Of a DNA stretch of 64,000 nucleotides, positions 12,318 through 23,436 are shown piece by piece (position 1 is the stretch's first letter; each line of letters starts with the position of its first letter). This DNA comes from Malania oleifera. Its lineage: Eukaryota; Streptophyta; Magnoliopsida; Santalales; Ximeniaceae. Below the pieces are notes generated by a model. It worked only from the letters and a program-made list of their open reading frames with translations, was not told where the DNA came from and ran no database searches. The stretch covers positions 42,100,390 through 42,164,389 of the forward strand of contig NC_080425.1 of assembly GCF_029873635.1 (NCBI RefSeq), in the 5' to 3' direction. A program made the translations under genes and the position numbers.

Positions 12318-13462
12318 TACAGAGAAGAACAAGTTGTGTGGTGTGGGAGAGAGCCCCAAAAGAGTTGTTGCGCATGGCCTCCCTTTCTGCCTCCTACAAA
12401 AGCTCCTTTATAAAAGCAACCTTAGGCCACTTTTTGACTTTTCAACCTTTTCTCCTTTTTTTCAATGCCCCCTATTTTCTTTTGCTATTAAAGTCTTCCA
12501 AAATTTGGTCTTCCCACAGCCCTCAAAGAGACCCAATGCCTCTTGCATGGGCAGGTCACATCAATTAATGGGTCTCTCCTTTCTTTTCCTTTTTTATTTT
12601 TCTTCCTAGCGCACAAGCCTGATTTTTACCCAGTAAACGTCCAAATTAGCAAAAGGCTATTTCATGATTAATTGTAGATATCTTAGTAAGCTTTCCAATG
12701 CCACTTGAATCACACCAACCCAATATTAGATGAGAGAGTTATGATTAAAATACTGAAATACGTTCAAATTGTCTCCTAGCGAATTTCGGACTTGGATTGT
12801 TGCCCACTTTTCATTGCATGACATGAATTCATATGCATGAAACCCACATAGTCTTCTCACACACAAGCACGCACGGCTTCCAATTTGCATCAGCTCCACG
12901 AGAAGTGCATGGCCTCTTCACATGCTCAAGCTCACACATGCATGGCTCGATTTCTCTCACACACGACCCGTGCACATTTTAATTTCGGCTTTAATTTTCA
13001 AAAACTATCCTACAATAATAAAACACAAATGCTCATAAATTTTCAACAAAAATAAGATAATTATCTAAAAATTATCAAATAAGCTCACCGATTAAAATAT
13101 GTGACATAATTAAGTATTTAATTAAAATAGTGACATTTATTTAATGCATTTAAATACTTAATTATGCGACTTTAATGCCTAATCAACTTTCAATTCAGAC
13201 GACTCAGCCTTCTTTGAATTAGAGATAGGTTTCCTAAAGGACCTATGGGATTTTTCAATCTCAGGATCTATGAGAATTATCTCATGTTCCAAAGAACGCA
13301 GACCAAACATACACACTTTTAAGCACAAAGATTCAAACTTCAGAAATAGTAAACAAAAAAATAATTAAAATAATAAAGAAAGTTAAAATAAAAGGAGAGC
13401 AAATCAAAAGAACAAGGCAACAATACCCTAAATTAGAAGTTGGTTCATAACTGTAGCCAAGT
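11301..13462 (-). other. 5' leader of gypsy-B
   Basis: About 2.1 kb between primer site and gag with no recognisable gene. It is AT-rich and contains a GA microsatellite and several A runs. Open frames across the GA tract are by-products of the repeat. A long leader before gag is common in Athila/Tat elements. Confidence 0.5.
12255..12312. repeat. (GA)n microsatellite
   Basis: About 29 uninterrupted AG dinucleotides. Confidence 0.97.
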
Positions 13463-13479
13463 CCCCAACAACGACGCCA
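13463..13479 (-). promoter_or_regulatory. Primer-binding site of gypsy-B (tRNA-Asp type)
   Basis: On the minus strand it reads TGGCGTCGTTGTTGGGG. This is complementary to the 3' end of plant tRNA-Asp (TGGCGCCGTTGCCGGGG) with two C-to-T changes. It lies 5 bases inside the LTR end. Confidence 0.8.
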
Positions 13480-13484
13480 AAATT

Positions 13485-14858
13485 TGGTAGGCTCACCAAG
13501 GCTTGGGTCCTTAACTACCAAAGATAAAATTTATACTACCTAACTATGCCAAGTTCAGTAGAAAGTGGGGAAGTCAGATGTCGATCCACAGAGACTAAAA
13601 GCGCAGATATGAGACCTCTTTCAAATTAGTTTACTAAAGCATTGTTATGGAAAGAAGTAAAAGATGATATTTTTTAGGGGATTTTCTATCCAACTACTAG
13701 AAAGCAATTAAACAAAAGCATGTAAAATAACACTACCGGAAAGCAAGTAAAACCTATGTTACCCTACTCCTACAAAGCAGTGTTGATGGCTAAATCAGAC
13801 GCTAGACACCATGTCTATAACTACACTCCTTCAAGCTTTGATAGAAGTACCAACCCAAGAATCTCAAGCCAAAATGGGAGAGGGACGTACGAGGGTATAG
13901 GGTATCAAGGGTGCACCAACCGTCCAAAGCACGGTCGAGAACCGGAGTATACCCTATCTCAACAATCACAAACACCTCCAGGAAATCCATGGCCAACTAT
14001 TTTCCTCTGACGGAGACGTAGTAGTGCTTATCCTTACCTGCAACCTTTCATCGTACACACAACAATAAATTGAAAGCAAGTAAAGAAAGAAGTAAAGTGA
14101 AAGCAAGTAAAAGAGAAAGGATATAAAAAGATCATCCCTTTGCATTCATCACGTCTGTCACTAATGCCAAGAAGTACAAAAGAAGATCATGTAATAAACA
14201 CAGAAACACAAGAACGCTCCAGTTGTCACACTTCGTCGGACACTTCAAGCACAAACTGAAATAGGAATTGAAATCTACTCTACTCTTAATCTAAAGTGGC
14301 TCTCAATGAAATCTTAAGTCTATCACTAACCTAAGAAAGGCAAAAAAAGAACCCAAAGCTCGTGTTCGTAGCGAATACTTATAGGCTTCTAGGGTTTACC
14401 AGGTTTGTTTTACAAGTTAGGAAAGTTTGCAGCAAATCTCGCGCAGAAGATCATCTCTATTGACCAAGTTGCCCCTATGTCATTCTTGTGTGCACCCTAG
14501 TCGAGACTCGTGAGAAATCAGGAATTCAAATCTTCAATGTCTTTGACTACGTCGCTCCTCAAGGTCTTGCTAGTCGAGTTGATGGTTGAGACTTGTAGGA
14601 TATCGATCTTTAGGAAATCTCAAGAACTCAACATAGTCACCCCTTAAGGTCTCTTGGTCGAATACTTCGTCGAGGATTTCACTAATTCTGATCTCTGTTT
14701 TAACTCAATATCTCGACATGGTCGCCCTAGAGAGTCACTTGGTCGAGGAATTGGTAAATATGTACTAAAATCAGGATAACTCTGGGCAAATACATAGTAA
14801 AATCAGGATAAATAAAGATAAATGATGGTCTAAAATCATGCATTTTGGGGACTCATCA
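13485..14858 (-). repeat. 5' LTR of gypsy-B
   Basis: On the minus strand it starts TGATGAGTCCCCAAAATGC and ends GAGCCTACCA, just before the primer site. It is about 1.37 kb. The TGATGAGTCC start is familiar from Athila/Tat-type LTRs. Ends are inferred from the primer site and from the point where copia-A coding sequence stops. The partner LTR is outside the window. Confidence 0.65.
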
Positions 14859-14879
14859 TGGACCTAAAGCATACCTACA

Positions 14880-16653
14880 AAAGGAAGTTAAGTGGCTTGC
14901 TTTAGTACCCAAATTTTCTTGGGTCCTTTGGTAACACACTAGATGTTTCCTTAATTTTCCAAACCAATTTTGTTTTCAAATTTCTTCTTTTAAATGGGCA
15001 GTCAAATCTGACATGACCCTTCTTTTTGCACAAATAGCAAGTGCCATGTGTATAAACATTACTCGAAGAGGTACTTGCATAAAACATAGATTCTTTTACA
15101 AAGTAATCCATGTAAAGATTTTTATTTTTATTATTTTCTTTACCATTATAATCGATACCTTCTTTATTTTAGGTCATCTTTTGAGAACCCACTAACTTTT
15201 CAAAATTTTCTTTTCCACTTGTAAATTTATAAATTATTTTAGAGTAGTCTTCAACTTTTCTTTCTAAGATAGTGATTTTTAAATCCTTTTCGTTTTCAAG
15301 GGTAACATGTGATTTTAAGTCTTCTAATTCTTTTGTCAATTTTTCAATCTCATTCTTTAATCTAGTAATGTTCAAATCCTTTTTCTTTTCAACGATGTCA
15401 TGAGATTCTAATTATTTTGCTAAAATTTCATTATCATTTTTCAACGTTATATTTCTTTTAGACATTCTAACAAGACTCTTATGTACCTTAAACAATTCAT
15501 TTTGCAATTCATTATAGGATGGCATGCTATCACAAAATTCAATAAATGAGTTTGGAGAAGAAATGTACCTCATCGTTTTTTAGTGCCATAAAGCAAAAGT
15601 TAGCAACCTCTTGATCGCTTGAATCACTTTCCAAACTACTTAAGCTTGAGTCATCCCAAGTGGTAGCCTTCATAGCCTTCTTCTTCTTCTTCTTGGAGTC
15701 CTTTTTTAGTAGAGCACATTCCAGTTTGATATGGCCAACCTTTTTGCAATTGTAGCAAGTAGGAGGTTCTACTTTTGACTCTCTTTTACTTGAATCACCT
15801 CTATCCATCTTAGAGCCCCGAAATTTTCTAGTGAATTTCTTGTTCTTCTTGAAGAACTTTCTGAGTCTTTTGTTAATAAGGGCTATATCATCTTCATCCA
15901 TATCTTTCTCATCCTCATCACTGGATCTTTCCTTGGAAGCCTTGAGAGCGATGGATTTCTTGGCTTTATTGAGTTCATTTTCTTGTTCGTTGATGGCCAT
16001 CTCATATGTGAGGAGTGACCCAACAAGCTCGTCTAAGGACATTACTTTCAAGTCTCTTCCTTCAACTAAAGTCGTTGCCTTTGGCTCCCAAATGGATGGT
16101 AATCCTCTTAAGCACTTTCCTGATCATCTCATGAGTAGGGTAAGTTTTTCCAAGAGCATTTAGAGAATTAATGATGTGTGTGAATCTAGTGTATATGGTA
16201 GAGATAGATTCATTAGGAGACATTTTAAAAGCTTCATATTCACTAGTAAGCATGTTAATGCAACTATCCTTAACATCTTTGGTTCCTTTATATGTAATTT
16301 CTAATTTTTCCCAAATCTCCTTAGCACTTTTACATGTTATGATCCTATTGAGTTCATTTGCATCTAATGCACAATATAAAGCATTCATAACACTAGAATT
16401 AATTTGCATTAACTTCATATCATTTTCATTTATTTCATTTATTTCATTTTCAACTTTAGGAACTTCCTTATTATCAATAATTTTCATAGGCACATAGTTG
16501 CCTTGAACAATCACTCTCCAAGCCCTCCAATCCATTTTTTGAATGAAGATCCTCATTCTTTACTTCCAAAAAGTGTAATTTACACCACAAAAAAATTGGA
16601 GGCCTTGTAGAGGATTGACCCTCACCAAAAGGGGATACACCTAGATTTGCCAT
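14880..16653 (-). pseudogene. Decayed gag of copia-A
   Basis: The ATG complement is at 16651-16653 (MANLGVSPFGEG). In order: the N-terminal 'F...Y..W' segment, broken by a frameshift near 16560-16600; the gag core with 'LDANELNRIITCKSAKEIWEKLE', 'SEYEAFKMSPNESI', 'TRFTHIINSL' and 'GKTYPTHEMIRKVL' (16430-16110); a Lys/Asp/Glu-rich stretch; zinc knuckle CYNCKKVGHIKLEC (about 15755-15715); a coiled-coil-like segment (15375-15190); a second knuckle CYLCKKKGHVRFDC (about 15040-15000); and GPKKIWV (about 14930-14910) at the gag-pol junction. Several frameshifts and stops separate these parts. The order matches copia-G gag at 23437-25108, so the two are related but distinct families. Confidence 0.85.
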
Positions 16654-16694
16654 ATAATTTTTATGCAAATACTATTAGGTTTATTGCAACTGTC

Positions 16695-16705
16695 CTCTGA
16701 TACCA
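16695..16705 (-). promoter_or_regulatory. Primer-binding site of copia-A
   Basis: Minus strand TGGTATCAGAG, complementary to the initiator tRNA-Met 3' end, immediately inside the LTR end (CTCACA, then ATTGG). Confidence 0.85.
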
Positions 16706-16905
16706 ATTGTGAGTTGAGGTGTAATTCTAAGAGGGGGTGAATTGGATATTTAAACATTTATGCAAGTACTTAAATATTTTTTTCTACGATTTCAAGCAAG
16801 TGATCTAACTACGCAAATGATATCAATATTCACAATAAATATATAGGAATGTAAACGTGCTTAAATATAAAGAGTTTAAGGAAGAGATAATAAGCCCATA
16901 TTTTT

Positions 16906-16955
16906 ACGAGGTTTGGCTATCCTTGCCTCAAGCAACCCACCAGAGGATTCCACTC
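16906..16955 (-). promoter_or_regulatory. Conserved stem-loop block in copia-A LTR
   Basis: On the minus strand this reads GTGGAATCCTCTGG... GCTTGAGGCAAGG... followed by CCAAACCTCGTAAA. It matches the block at 20719, 30458, 52269, 36463 and 43673. The arms CCTCTGG and CTTGAGG can pair with one mismatch and one G-U pair. Confidence 0.6.
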
Positions 16956-17363
16956 AACTCTCCTTCGATAGGTGGAGAAACCTCTCTCCTTCAATAAGCA
17001 AAGATGCTTCTCTCCTTCAATAAGCGAAGATGCCTTTACAATCCCTCCTTCACTAGGTGGAGATGTCTCTCTCCCTCACTAGGCGGAGTTGGCTCTCTCC
17101 TTCAATAGGCAGAGATGCCTTTACAAATCCTCAAGCAAAAAGCCCCCTTTCACTTGACAACGATTTACTACAGAATCGTCAAAACACAATGAAAAATTGA
17201 AGTAGAAGTTGTACAATAAACACTCTCTGATTAGAGCAGATAAGTTTGCTTACAAATCACACGCGAATACACTCCCAATTGATTATGAACAAAGCTCAAT
17301 GGAGTAACTAAGATTTTCTAGGTTTTTGAATGAAATACGTTTAGAACATCTTTGGCCAGAACC

Positions 17364-17680
17364 ACTTGGATTTGAGGACTAATGCCCTAGTATTTTAAAA
17401 ACATTTTCACAAGAACTACTTGGATTTGAGGGTCGATGCCCCAGTACTTAAAAAACATTTTTTTCAATAACAACTTGGATCTGAGGATTGATGCCCCAAT
17501 ATTTGAAAAACAATTTCACAATAACTACATGGATTTGAGGACTGATGCCCTAGTACTTGAAGAATATTTTTGCAATAACAACTTGGATTTGAGGACCGAT
17601 GAACCAGTATTTGAAAAAAACTATTGCAAATCACATGGATTTAAGGACCAATGCACTATGTCCCAAAATTCAATAGCCAC
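17364..17680. repeat. Tandem array, about six 54-bp units
   Basis: Each unit contains ACTTGGATTTGAGGAC followed by GATGCCCCAGTA-like sequence. Starts fall at 17364, 17418, 17473, 17527, 17581 and 17633. The period is a multiple of three, so a frame stays open through several units, but it lies in LTR sequence and is not a gene. Confidence 0.9.
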
Positions 17681-18185
17681 TTGGTCGACTGAACTCTGAG
17701 GTTCGGTCGCCCAAACTAACTAGAGCCAGACCAATGTTCAAACAATATTAATTCGATCGACTGAGCTCTTTGCCTTAGGTGCCCAAACATCCTAAAGCTA
17801 AAAACTCTTTTGTTTCTCATTCCAAAAATGATTTTAGCATTTTGAAATAAGTTTGGCACTTATATAAAAGATTTTCCATGAATTTTAGATTGCCTAGAGT
17901 CTAACTAAGTCACCTATAAGCTTCATAACAATATTCAAATGTAGTGTACTTACATAAGTCCTAATTGCAATATACGTAACAAAATTCTTCAAGTCTTCAA
18001 GCTTGTTCTTTATAGTCTCCATGATCATAGCCCGATAAATTCAGCTTATATGCTTCATGATTTCCAATTTGCATCTCTTTATTGTGCTCAAAAGCCTTAA
18101 TTCCTGTGAATATACTTAATAGCACAATTAGATGTCTTGGTTTGTCATTATCAAAAAATGATGAAACCTTGTTAGGCCAAAAACA

Positions 18186-18388
18186 CCAACAACCAATGTG
18201 GTCGCATAAAAAGAAGCATGAATCAAAAGGAAACCAACAACCATTGTGGTCGAATAAAAGGAAACATGAATCAAAAGGAAACCAAAAACCATTGTGGTCG
18301 CATAAAAGGGAACATGAATCAAAAGGAAACCAACAACCATTGTAGTCACATAACAGGAAACATGAATCAAAGGAAACCAACAACCACT
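18186..18388. repeat. Tandem array, just over four 48-bp units
   Basis: Units start at 18186, 18234, 18282, 18330 and 18377. Each begins with CCAACAACCATTGTGGTCGC. The array abuts the end of the copia-A LTR. The 48-bp period keeps frames open on both strands, giving a false 16-residue protein repeat. Confidence 0.92.
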
Positions 18389-19600
18389 CAAATCAAGAAA
18401 ACAATTTGGCTTAATCCATAAATATCAAGGACGTAAGATTTAAGTCATAAAATAAGAAAAAGCCAACCTTAACCAAGTTGCAAGCCTCCAAAATGGCCCT
18501 GAAACATATTCAAACCAAAATTGATTAGATCAAGACAAAGTCGAGGCTACACATTTTAAATTAAGATAAAACAAGAAGAAAGCCTAATCCTAGCCCACGT
18601 AGCCACAAAGGCTACCATTGCTGCTGCAATGGGGCTGTTGTCCAAGCCATGAAACCAAATTTAAAAAGCTTTAAATGACAATCCAACCAATCAAAATGAA
18701 AAAGGATGAGTCACGAACAAATTGTCAAAATTTAAGCTCAATTGGACGAAAAATCGCCATGTGATCATCAAGATTAAGCTGATTGCGCAGGCACTTCCAA
18801 TCCTAAATTTTCAGCAAACAATTTTCTTCTCTCCCTCACTATTTCTTAGCTGTCCGAAGGATGCATGAAGCTCTATTTTTTTTTTTCTCCTCCTCTCTTC
18901 TTGTGTGACTGTCACTCCCCTTGTTGGTAGCAATCAGGGGTTTCATTCATCATTAAAAGCAAATCAAACCATCTTTGGCAGCTTCCTTTCTTTCCATTTG
19001 CATGCTTCCCATTAACAAAGAGTTTCCATCATAGGCTCAACTAGATGTCTCCTACTGATTTATTTCCATGTAAATCTTAAGCAAGTCAATTGAATTAGGA
19101 AAAAAATCATCCTTCTTTACTGCAAACCATTCAATTTAGGGAAATAAATCATTCAATTTAATTGAATATTTTGGCATATGGGTTTGAATTTTTCTCATAT
19201 TCCATTGTATTTCTTTTATGTATTCAATTTAATTGGTGTTTGTATGAACAATAAGATTGCCTAAATTTTTTATATGGTGCCCTAGACAAAATAGGGTGTT
19301 TACGGGGTATTGCTACCAACAAACATCCTTTGAGCAACTACGAAAACAATTTCGCGTACGTTACTGGTATAGGTTGGATATCTTTCTTTTCCCTTCATCC
19401 GTCATTTCTTTACTTGACCTATTTGAATTGGACTGTAGGAGGTGGGGAGATTTTTGCTGGTTGGTATTGCTCTTGTTGAGTATGGTTACAGGTTGTTTTT
19501 ACTCCTTTTTTTTTTGTCATTGTTTTGAATGTAACAAATAAGTGGAACTTGACATTTTTGGTTGAGTGGTGATATTTTAGAAATCACAAGTACCTAGAAT
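18389..19600. other. No gene recognised
   Basis: AT-rich sequence with a pyrimidine-rich stretch at about 18870-18900 and no family motif in any frame. The small open frame at 19257-19541 is Leu/Phe-rich, has no recognisable domain and is most likely chance. Confidence 0.5.
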
Positions 19601-21345
19601 GTGAAAAGTCTTAGAAGTCTTTATGTAAGTACTTTAATATTTAAATATCGTTTGAAATATTTTGAAGCTCTTTTAGGGGTAATACATGGACTTAGAGACC
19701 TATTTTAAAACCCCAAAAAATGTTTTATAAAAGAGTAAAGAAAGAGAGCAAAAATGGTTTTGAAAAATAAAATGAAAAACCAGAAAATTATACTGTTCAG
19801 AAGACCGAAGTCACAACCCAGAAGACTGAAGAGTCAACTTCAAAAGACTGAAATTTAAGCTTAGTCGTCTGAAGAATTACTTCAAAAGGCTAAAGATTAA
19901 ATTCAGTAATCTGAAGATTTATTGGAGAAACACAAAAACAGGCAGAACCTTACTAGAAGACTGAACCCTGCCTTCAGTCGTCTAAACCCAGGACTTCATA
20001 AGTCTAAACCCCAACTTTAGACATCTGACCCTTTGTCCAGTTCAATATTTTCAAAGCATGAGGAACTTCAATCGTCTGAACCCGATGCATCAAAAGTATG
20101 AGCACTGTTAACGGTTGAAAATTTTAAATGTTTTAAAGTTTAAATATCAGTTGCTTATGCCCCGAAATTTTAAAAACTTGGGAAATACTCCAAGTAATCT
20201 TGGGCAATACGAAAACATTTTTAAAAGCCTATAAATACATGGTTTTGCAAATCAAAACATACCAAGAATTGAAAATTCTGATTGATAAGCTAAAAGCACT
20301 CTCGTTCTTACAAAGTTTTCTTGCTCACTCATTGCAAAACTCTTTTGCTAAGATATTCTGAAGTCCTGATCCTTACTACTCTGAGTTTCTACTCCCAATC
20401 TTAGTGAATTCTACACTTGAGCTTCATTCCATTTCATATTGATATTTTTACATTGAAGTATATAGTGCTGAACTTGTACTAACCTACTCTTTTTAGAGAG
20501 TGTTTCTTGTACACGAAAAATATTTTTGATTTTCTTGTAGATTGACAACTCCAAGGATTGTTTGGATTGTTGGCTAAAAGTGGGGAATCGCTTAGAGAGG
20601 TGTAGCTCTAGCCTATTGAAGGAGTGACTGAGTGAAGAGATATCACTTGGAGAGGCAGGCTCTAACCTACTGAAGGAGTGTGCAACGATGTTGTTCTGCT
20701 CGGCAAAGGAATTGGTTTAGTGAATCCTTTGGTGGTTTGCCAAAGGCGAGGAGGTAGGCTGGGGATAAGCCAAACCTCATAAAAGCTCGGTCTCACTCTC
20801 TCTTTCCCTTACTCTCTTTACATTCTGCACATATAAATTGCATGGATGATTTAATTTTTTTAATTATACAAACTACGTAATTTGGAATTTAAATAAACTT
20901 AAAGTTTAATTTTGACTTGGGATTACGGAAACTAAAAGGGAGTACGTTGGTTGATCAAAACTTTGTGGAAACTTCAAAAGGAAGTACGTTAGTTGGTTAA
21001 CACTCAAATACAAATTAAATAAAGAGTTTATTTAAATTATGAGTTGTTTGCGAATTGAGTTGTGGTTTCCATTAAAGGAATGATTTCATATATACAGGGC
21101 TTGGTTCAAATTCACATTCACTATAGGGCTTGAATATAAATCATATACACAAGGCTACATACAACAAAGCTGAATCTATAAAAAATGTTGCATCTTGATT
21201 GATTGAATATATTTTTTTTGATTGAGTTTTGTTTGATTGTTTACTTGAATTGTGTGGTTGTGGATTGAAATCTTTGAAAGAATTAAAAGGCTTAAAAATT
21301 CATTAAAAGATTTGAAAGGAATTTTAATAATCCAGTTCACCCCCC
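19600..21345 (+). repeat. Copia LTR E, partial, plus orientation
   Basis: The right part is a clear copia LTR. It has an array of GACTGAA/GTCTGAAC motifs (19800-20090), a TATA box in CCTATAAATACATGG (about 20229), leader repeats with GAGAGGCAGGCTCTAACC-like sequence (20595-20690), the conserved hairpin block (20719-20759), CCAAACCTCATAAAA (20773-20787), and a CAGTTCACCCCCCTC end (21336-21350). No TGTTG start could be placed, so the left limit is approximate. No primer site follows: the sequence passes directly into gypsy gag F, so this is a broken element. Confidence 0.65.
20719..20759 (+). promoter_or_regulatory. Conserved stem-loop block in LTR E
   Basis: AGTGAATCCTTTGG... TTTGCCAAAGG... 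CGAGGAGGTAGGC. The arms CCTTTGG (20726-20732) and CCAAAGG (20740-20746) are perfectly complementary around a 7-base loop. Confidence 0.7.
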
Positions 21346-21353
21346 TCTATGAA

Positions 21354-22470
21354 CTACACTTTTGTTTTTACTTTCCACCATGTGGGTTTCCCCTTCTTTC
21401 TTTTTCCTTTAACCCTTCTTTGCCTTTGATTTATTTTATCTGATATTCTTCCTTTCTTGATGCCAAATTTTATAACAGCTCCTATTCTTACAACATCAGC
21501 AAAATTAAAAGCTATAAAACTTAGGAACTTGATGTATTGTACATATAAGAGAGTACTAATGGATAGGGCCGAAATATCTTGGTTGGTAAGGGGAGGTTGT
21601 ACCAACAAGGATAGTTCGTTCCATCTATATGCGTATTCCCTGAAACTTTCATTCATCTTCTTCCTCATGTTATGTAAGGTCATTCTGTCTAGGATCATTT
21701 ATTTCTATTGTTTGTATTGCTTAAGGAATGTATTTGCCAAAACAGATTGGGTTCTAATCTAAGCCCTATCTAGTTGTAGATACAAATACAGAGGCACCCC
21801 TATTAAGATGTCTTGGAAGCAATGGATAAGTAGATTGTCATTCTATGCATGTGTTGTCATTTTCTTACGGAACATGATTAGGTGTGTGTTCGGTCACTTC
21901 ATCCCACAAATTTCTCGAATTTTTGGAATCTTAAAGTTACGGGGTATGATCATGTTAGGGGTCAAGCAAAGGTTGAATGCGTACATCAGTCCAAACTTGT
22001 CAATCCAATCTATAACACCAAACCTTTCTTCAATCATCTCATACTTAGTTTGAATTTCTAACTCTAGTACAGTGCCTTTAGTGGCTGCAATTGTAGGAAT
22101 ATTTCCTATTTTTCCCTTAACTCCCTATATTGTTGCCAAGGGAACAAATGGACCTTCTAACGCTGATGCATAATCCGAGTTTTCCATATTTGATCTTGTC
22201 ATGATGGTGATAAGGCAAACAAGCACAACAATTAGACGAACAATGGGTTCTCTTTCAAAAAAGGTGGTAGAATTTGGTTATTATATTTGGACTACTTTTC
22301 AATTGTTCATAGCTATGAACATATCCATTAGTTTTTTCATCTGCTCTTTGCTTTCCCTGACATCCTAACTAACCTCTTCCTAATTCTGCTTTATTCTAAG
22401 GATTATTTTCTCCATCTGCTTAGCCATAATGCACGCCTAGCATCTCGTATAAGGAGCAATTTTCCTATTA
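21354..22470 (-). pseudogene. Decayed Ty3/gypsy gag (F)
   Basis: On the minus strand the fragments follow the gag core of a Ty3/gypsy element: 'MAKQMEKIILRIKQ' near 22430; 'THLIMFRKKMTTHA' near 21880; 'LLIHCFQD' near 21820; 'ANTFLKQYKQ' near 21730; then an open stretch with 'NMRKKMNESFREYAYRWNEL', 'VQPPLTNQDI', 'NFADVVRIG' and 'IKKGRI' (21665-21430). This order is that of gag in Tat/Ogre-like elements. Many stops and frameshifts occur before 21698. No LTR or pol is attached. It abuts LTR E at about 21350, so one of the two was truncated by a rearrangement there. Confidence 0.75.
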
Positions 22471-23227
22471 TGGGTTGTATGGGGAGGCATTAGTGAAAAG
22501 TGCATGCCAAATCATATATTATTACTTTTTTTGTGAGATATGAGTGATTTTTTTTTTCTTGAAAATAACATAATGAAAATGCTTGGCTATGTATGCAACT
22601 AGTAAGAAATTGCTCTTAGAAGAAATTATTTATTAATCATAACTTATAAGGTTCCAACAAGTTACATAGGAAATACTAAAAGAAACAACATTGAGATCCC
22701 ACACTTCAATGGTATTGTCCCACATATCAAAATCTCTTCCTAGCTATGGACAAAAAGGAACCAATCTTGTTGTCATACTTCCCAGCCAGACATTGTCATT
22801 CTGGTGCTTCACCAATGTCCTTTAGCGTTCATGCCTCTTTAGCCATCCCTTAGCAAAGCTAATGAAGGCATCCATCCTTTTACATGGAGTCTCATACTAT
22901 ACTTTTTTTAATTGGAGATCAAGTATATGACAATCTACTGCAATTTGGCTTCCAACTCCCCTTGTGCCTTTTCCCACATCTACAAATCCATCAAAAGCGA
23001 CTTTGAATGTCACCATCCTTGCCTTAATTGGATGTGGTATCTTTCTCTAACTCTCCTAATTTTTACAGACAGTATGGTATATTTTTAACTTTCTTCTCTC
23101 ATATTTTTGATAGACAATGTATGTTTTTAACTTTCTTCTTATATTTTTAAAATTATTCTCCCTTATTTGCTATTTTTTGACAAACTAAAAAGCTTGAGCT
23201 CCTATTTTCTTCTCTTTGTATTCTTTG
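22471..23227. other. No gene recognised, probably gypsy-F leader
   Basis: AT-rich. On the minus strand it lies upstream of gag F and may be its leader. Short conserved-looking coding pieces (minus strand, about 22900-22680) are full of stops and were not identified. Confidence 0.4.
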
Positions 23228-23382
23228 CTAGGTTGTGTAATACTGAACTGCTTATCACCTAGCTTGTGCATGTGTGGTTGTAAGTTTTCAAAATTAGAAT
23301 CTATAGATCAAGATTTTTTAAAAGACCCAATTCACCCCTTCCCCTCCCCCCTTTCCCTCTTGAGATTACACCTAAATTCACA
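23228..23382 (+). repeat. Truncated 5' LTR of copia-G
   Basis: The last 155 bp of the LTR only. It matches 30655-30768 (GTGTAATAC... CACCTAGCTTGTGCATGTGTG... CAATTCACCCC) and ends ATTCACA before the primer site. The rest of the LTR is missing. Confidence 0.8.
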
Positions 23383-23384
23383 TT

Positions 23385-23397
23385 TGGCATCAGAGCC
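23385..23397 (+). promoter_or_regulatory. Primer-binding site of copia-G
   Basis: TGGCATCAGAGCC, complementary to the initiator tRNA-Met 3' end with one change, two bases inside the LTR end. Confidence 0.88.
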
Positions 23398-23436
23398 TCA
23401 TTACACTAGACTTAAACGTTTTTGCAAAAGATCACG

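Larger units (their letters stand above)
1..14858 (-). mobile_element. Gypsy-B: Athila/Tat-like Ty3/gypsy element, gag only, carrying nested insertions
   Basis: Read on the minus strand: 5' LTR (14858-13485), tRNA-Asp-type primer site (13479-13463), long leader with a GA microsatellite, gag (about 11300-9870, ending at 865-1129), then the 3' motif pair near 660-700. The 3' LTR lies outside the window. Solo LTR C and gypsy-D are inserted in it. Its 5' LTR interrupts copia-A at 14858/14859. Because the gag end passes straight into the 3' untranslated region, pol seems to be missing. Confidence 0.7.
14859..18185 (-). mobile_element. Copia-A: 5' half of a Ty1/copia element (LTR and gag)
   Basis: On the minus strand: LTR (18185-16708), primer site, gag (16653-14880), then truncation at 14858 where gypsy-B begins. 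The pol part should lie beyond gypsy-B, left of the window. The gag layout, with paired zinc knuckles and the GPKKIWV linker before pol, resembles copia-G and fits the SIRE/Maximus-type lineage. Confidence 0.8.
16708..18185 (-). repeat. 5' LTR of copia-A
   Basis: On the plus strand it starts TGTGAGTTGAGGTGTAATTC with the GAGGGGGTGAATTGG block and ends near 18185, after TTGTCATTATCAAA and GTTAGGCCAA. The family's usual inverted end, TGTTGGCCTAAC, is slightly disturbed by an AAACA insertion. It contains the conserved hairpin block (16906-16955), four short 'CTCCTTCAATAAGC'-type leader repeats (16965-17110) and a 54-bp tandem array. Confidence 0.75.

Noticed and set aside
12165..12609. Open frames of 62-138 codons across the GA microsatellite on both strands
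   Set aside because: They exist only because (GA)n has no stops. Composition is low-complexity and they lie in the gypsy-B leader.
18082..18421. Repeat protein with a 16-residue 'ESKGNQQPLWSHK' unit
   Set aside because: Produced by the 48-bp tandem array. Several frames on both strands are open equally and there are no coding signals.
19257..19541. 94-codon hydrophobic open frame
   Set aside because: No start context, domain or homology pattern recognised. Length is within chance for this base composition.
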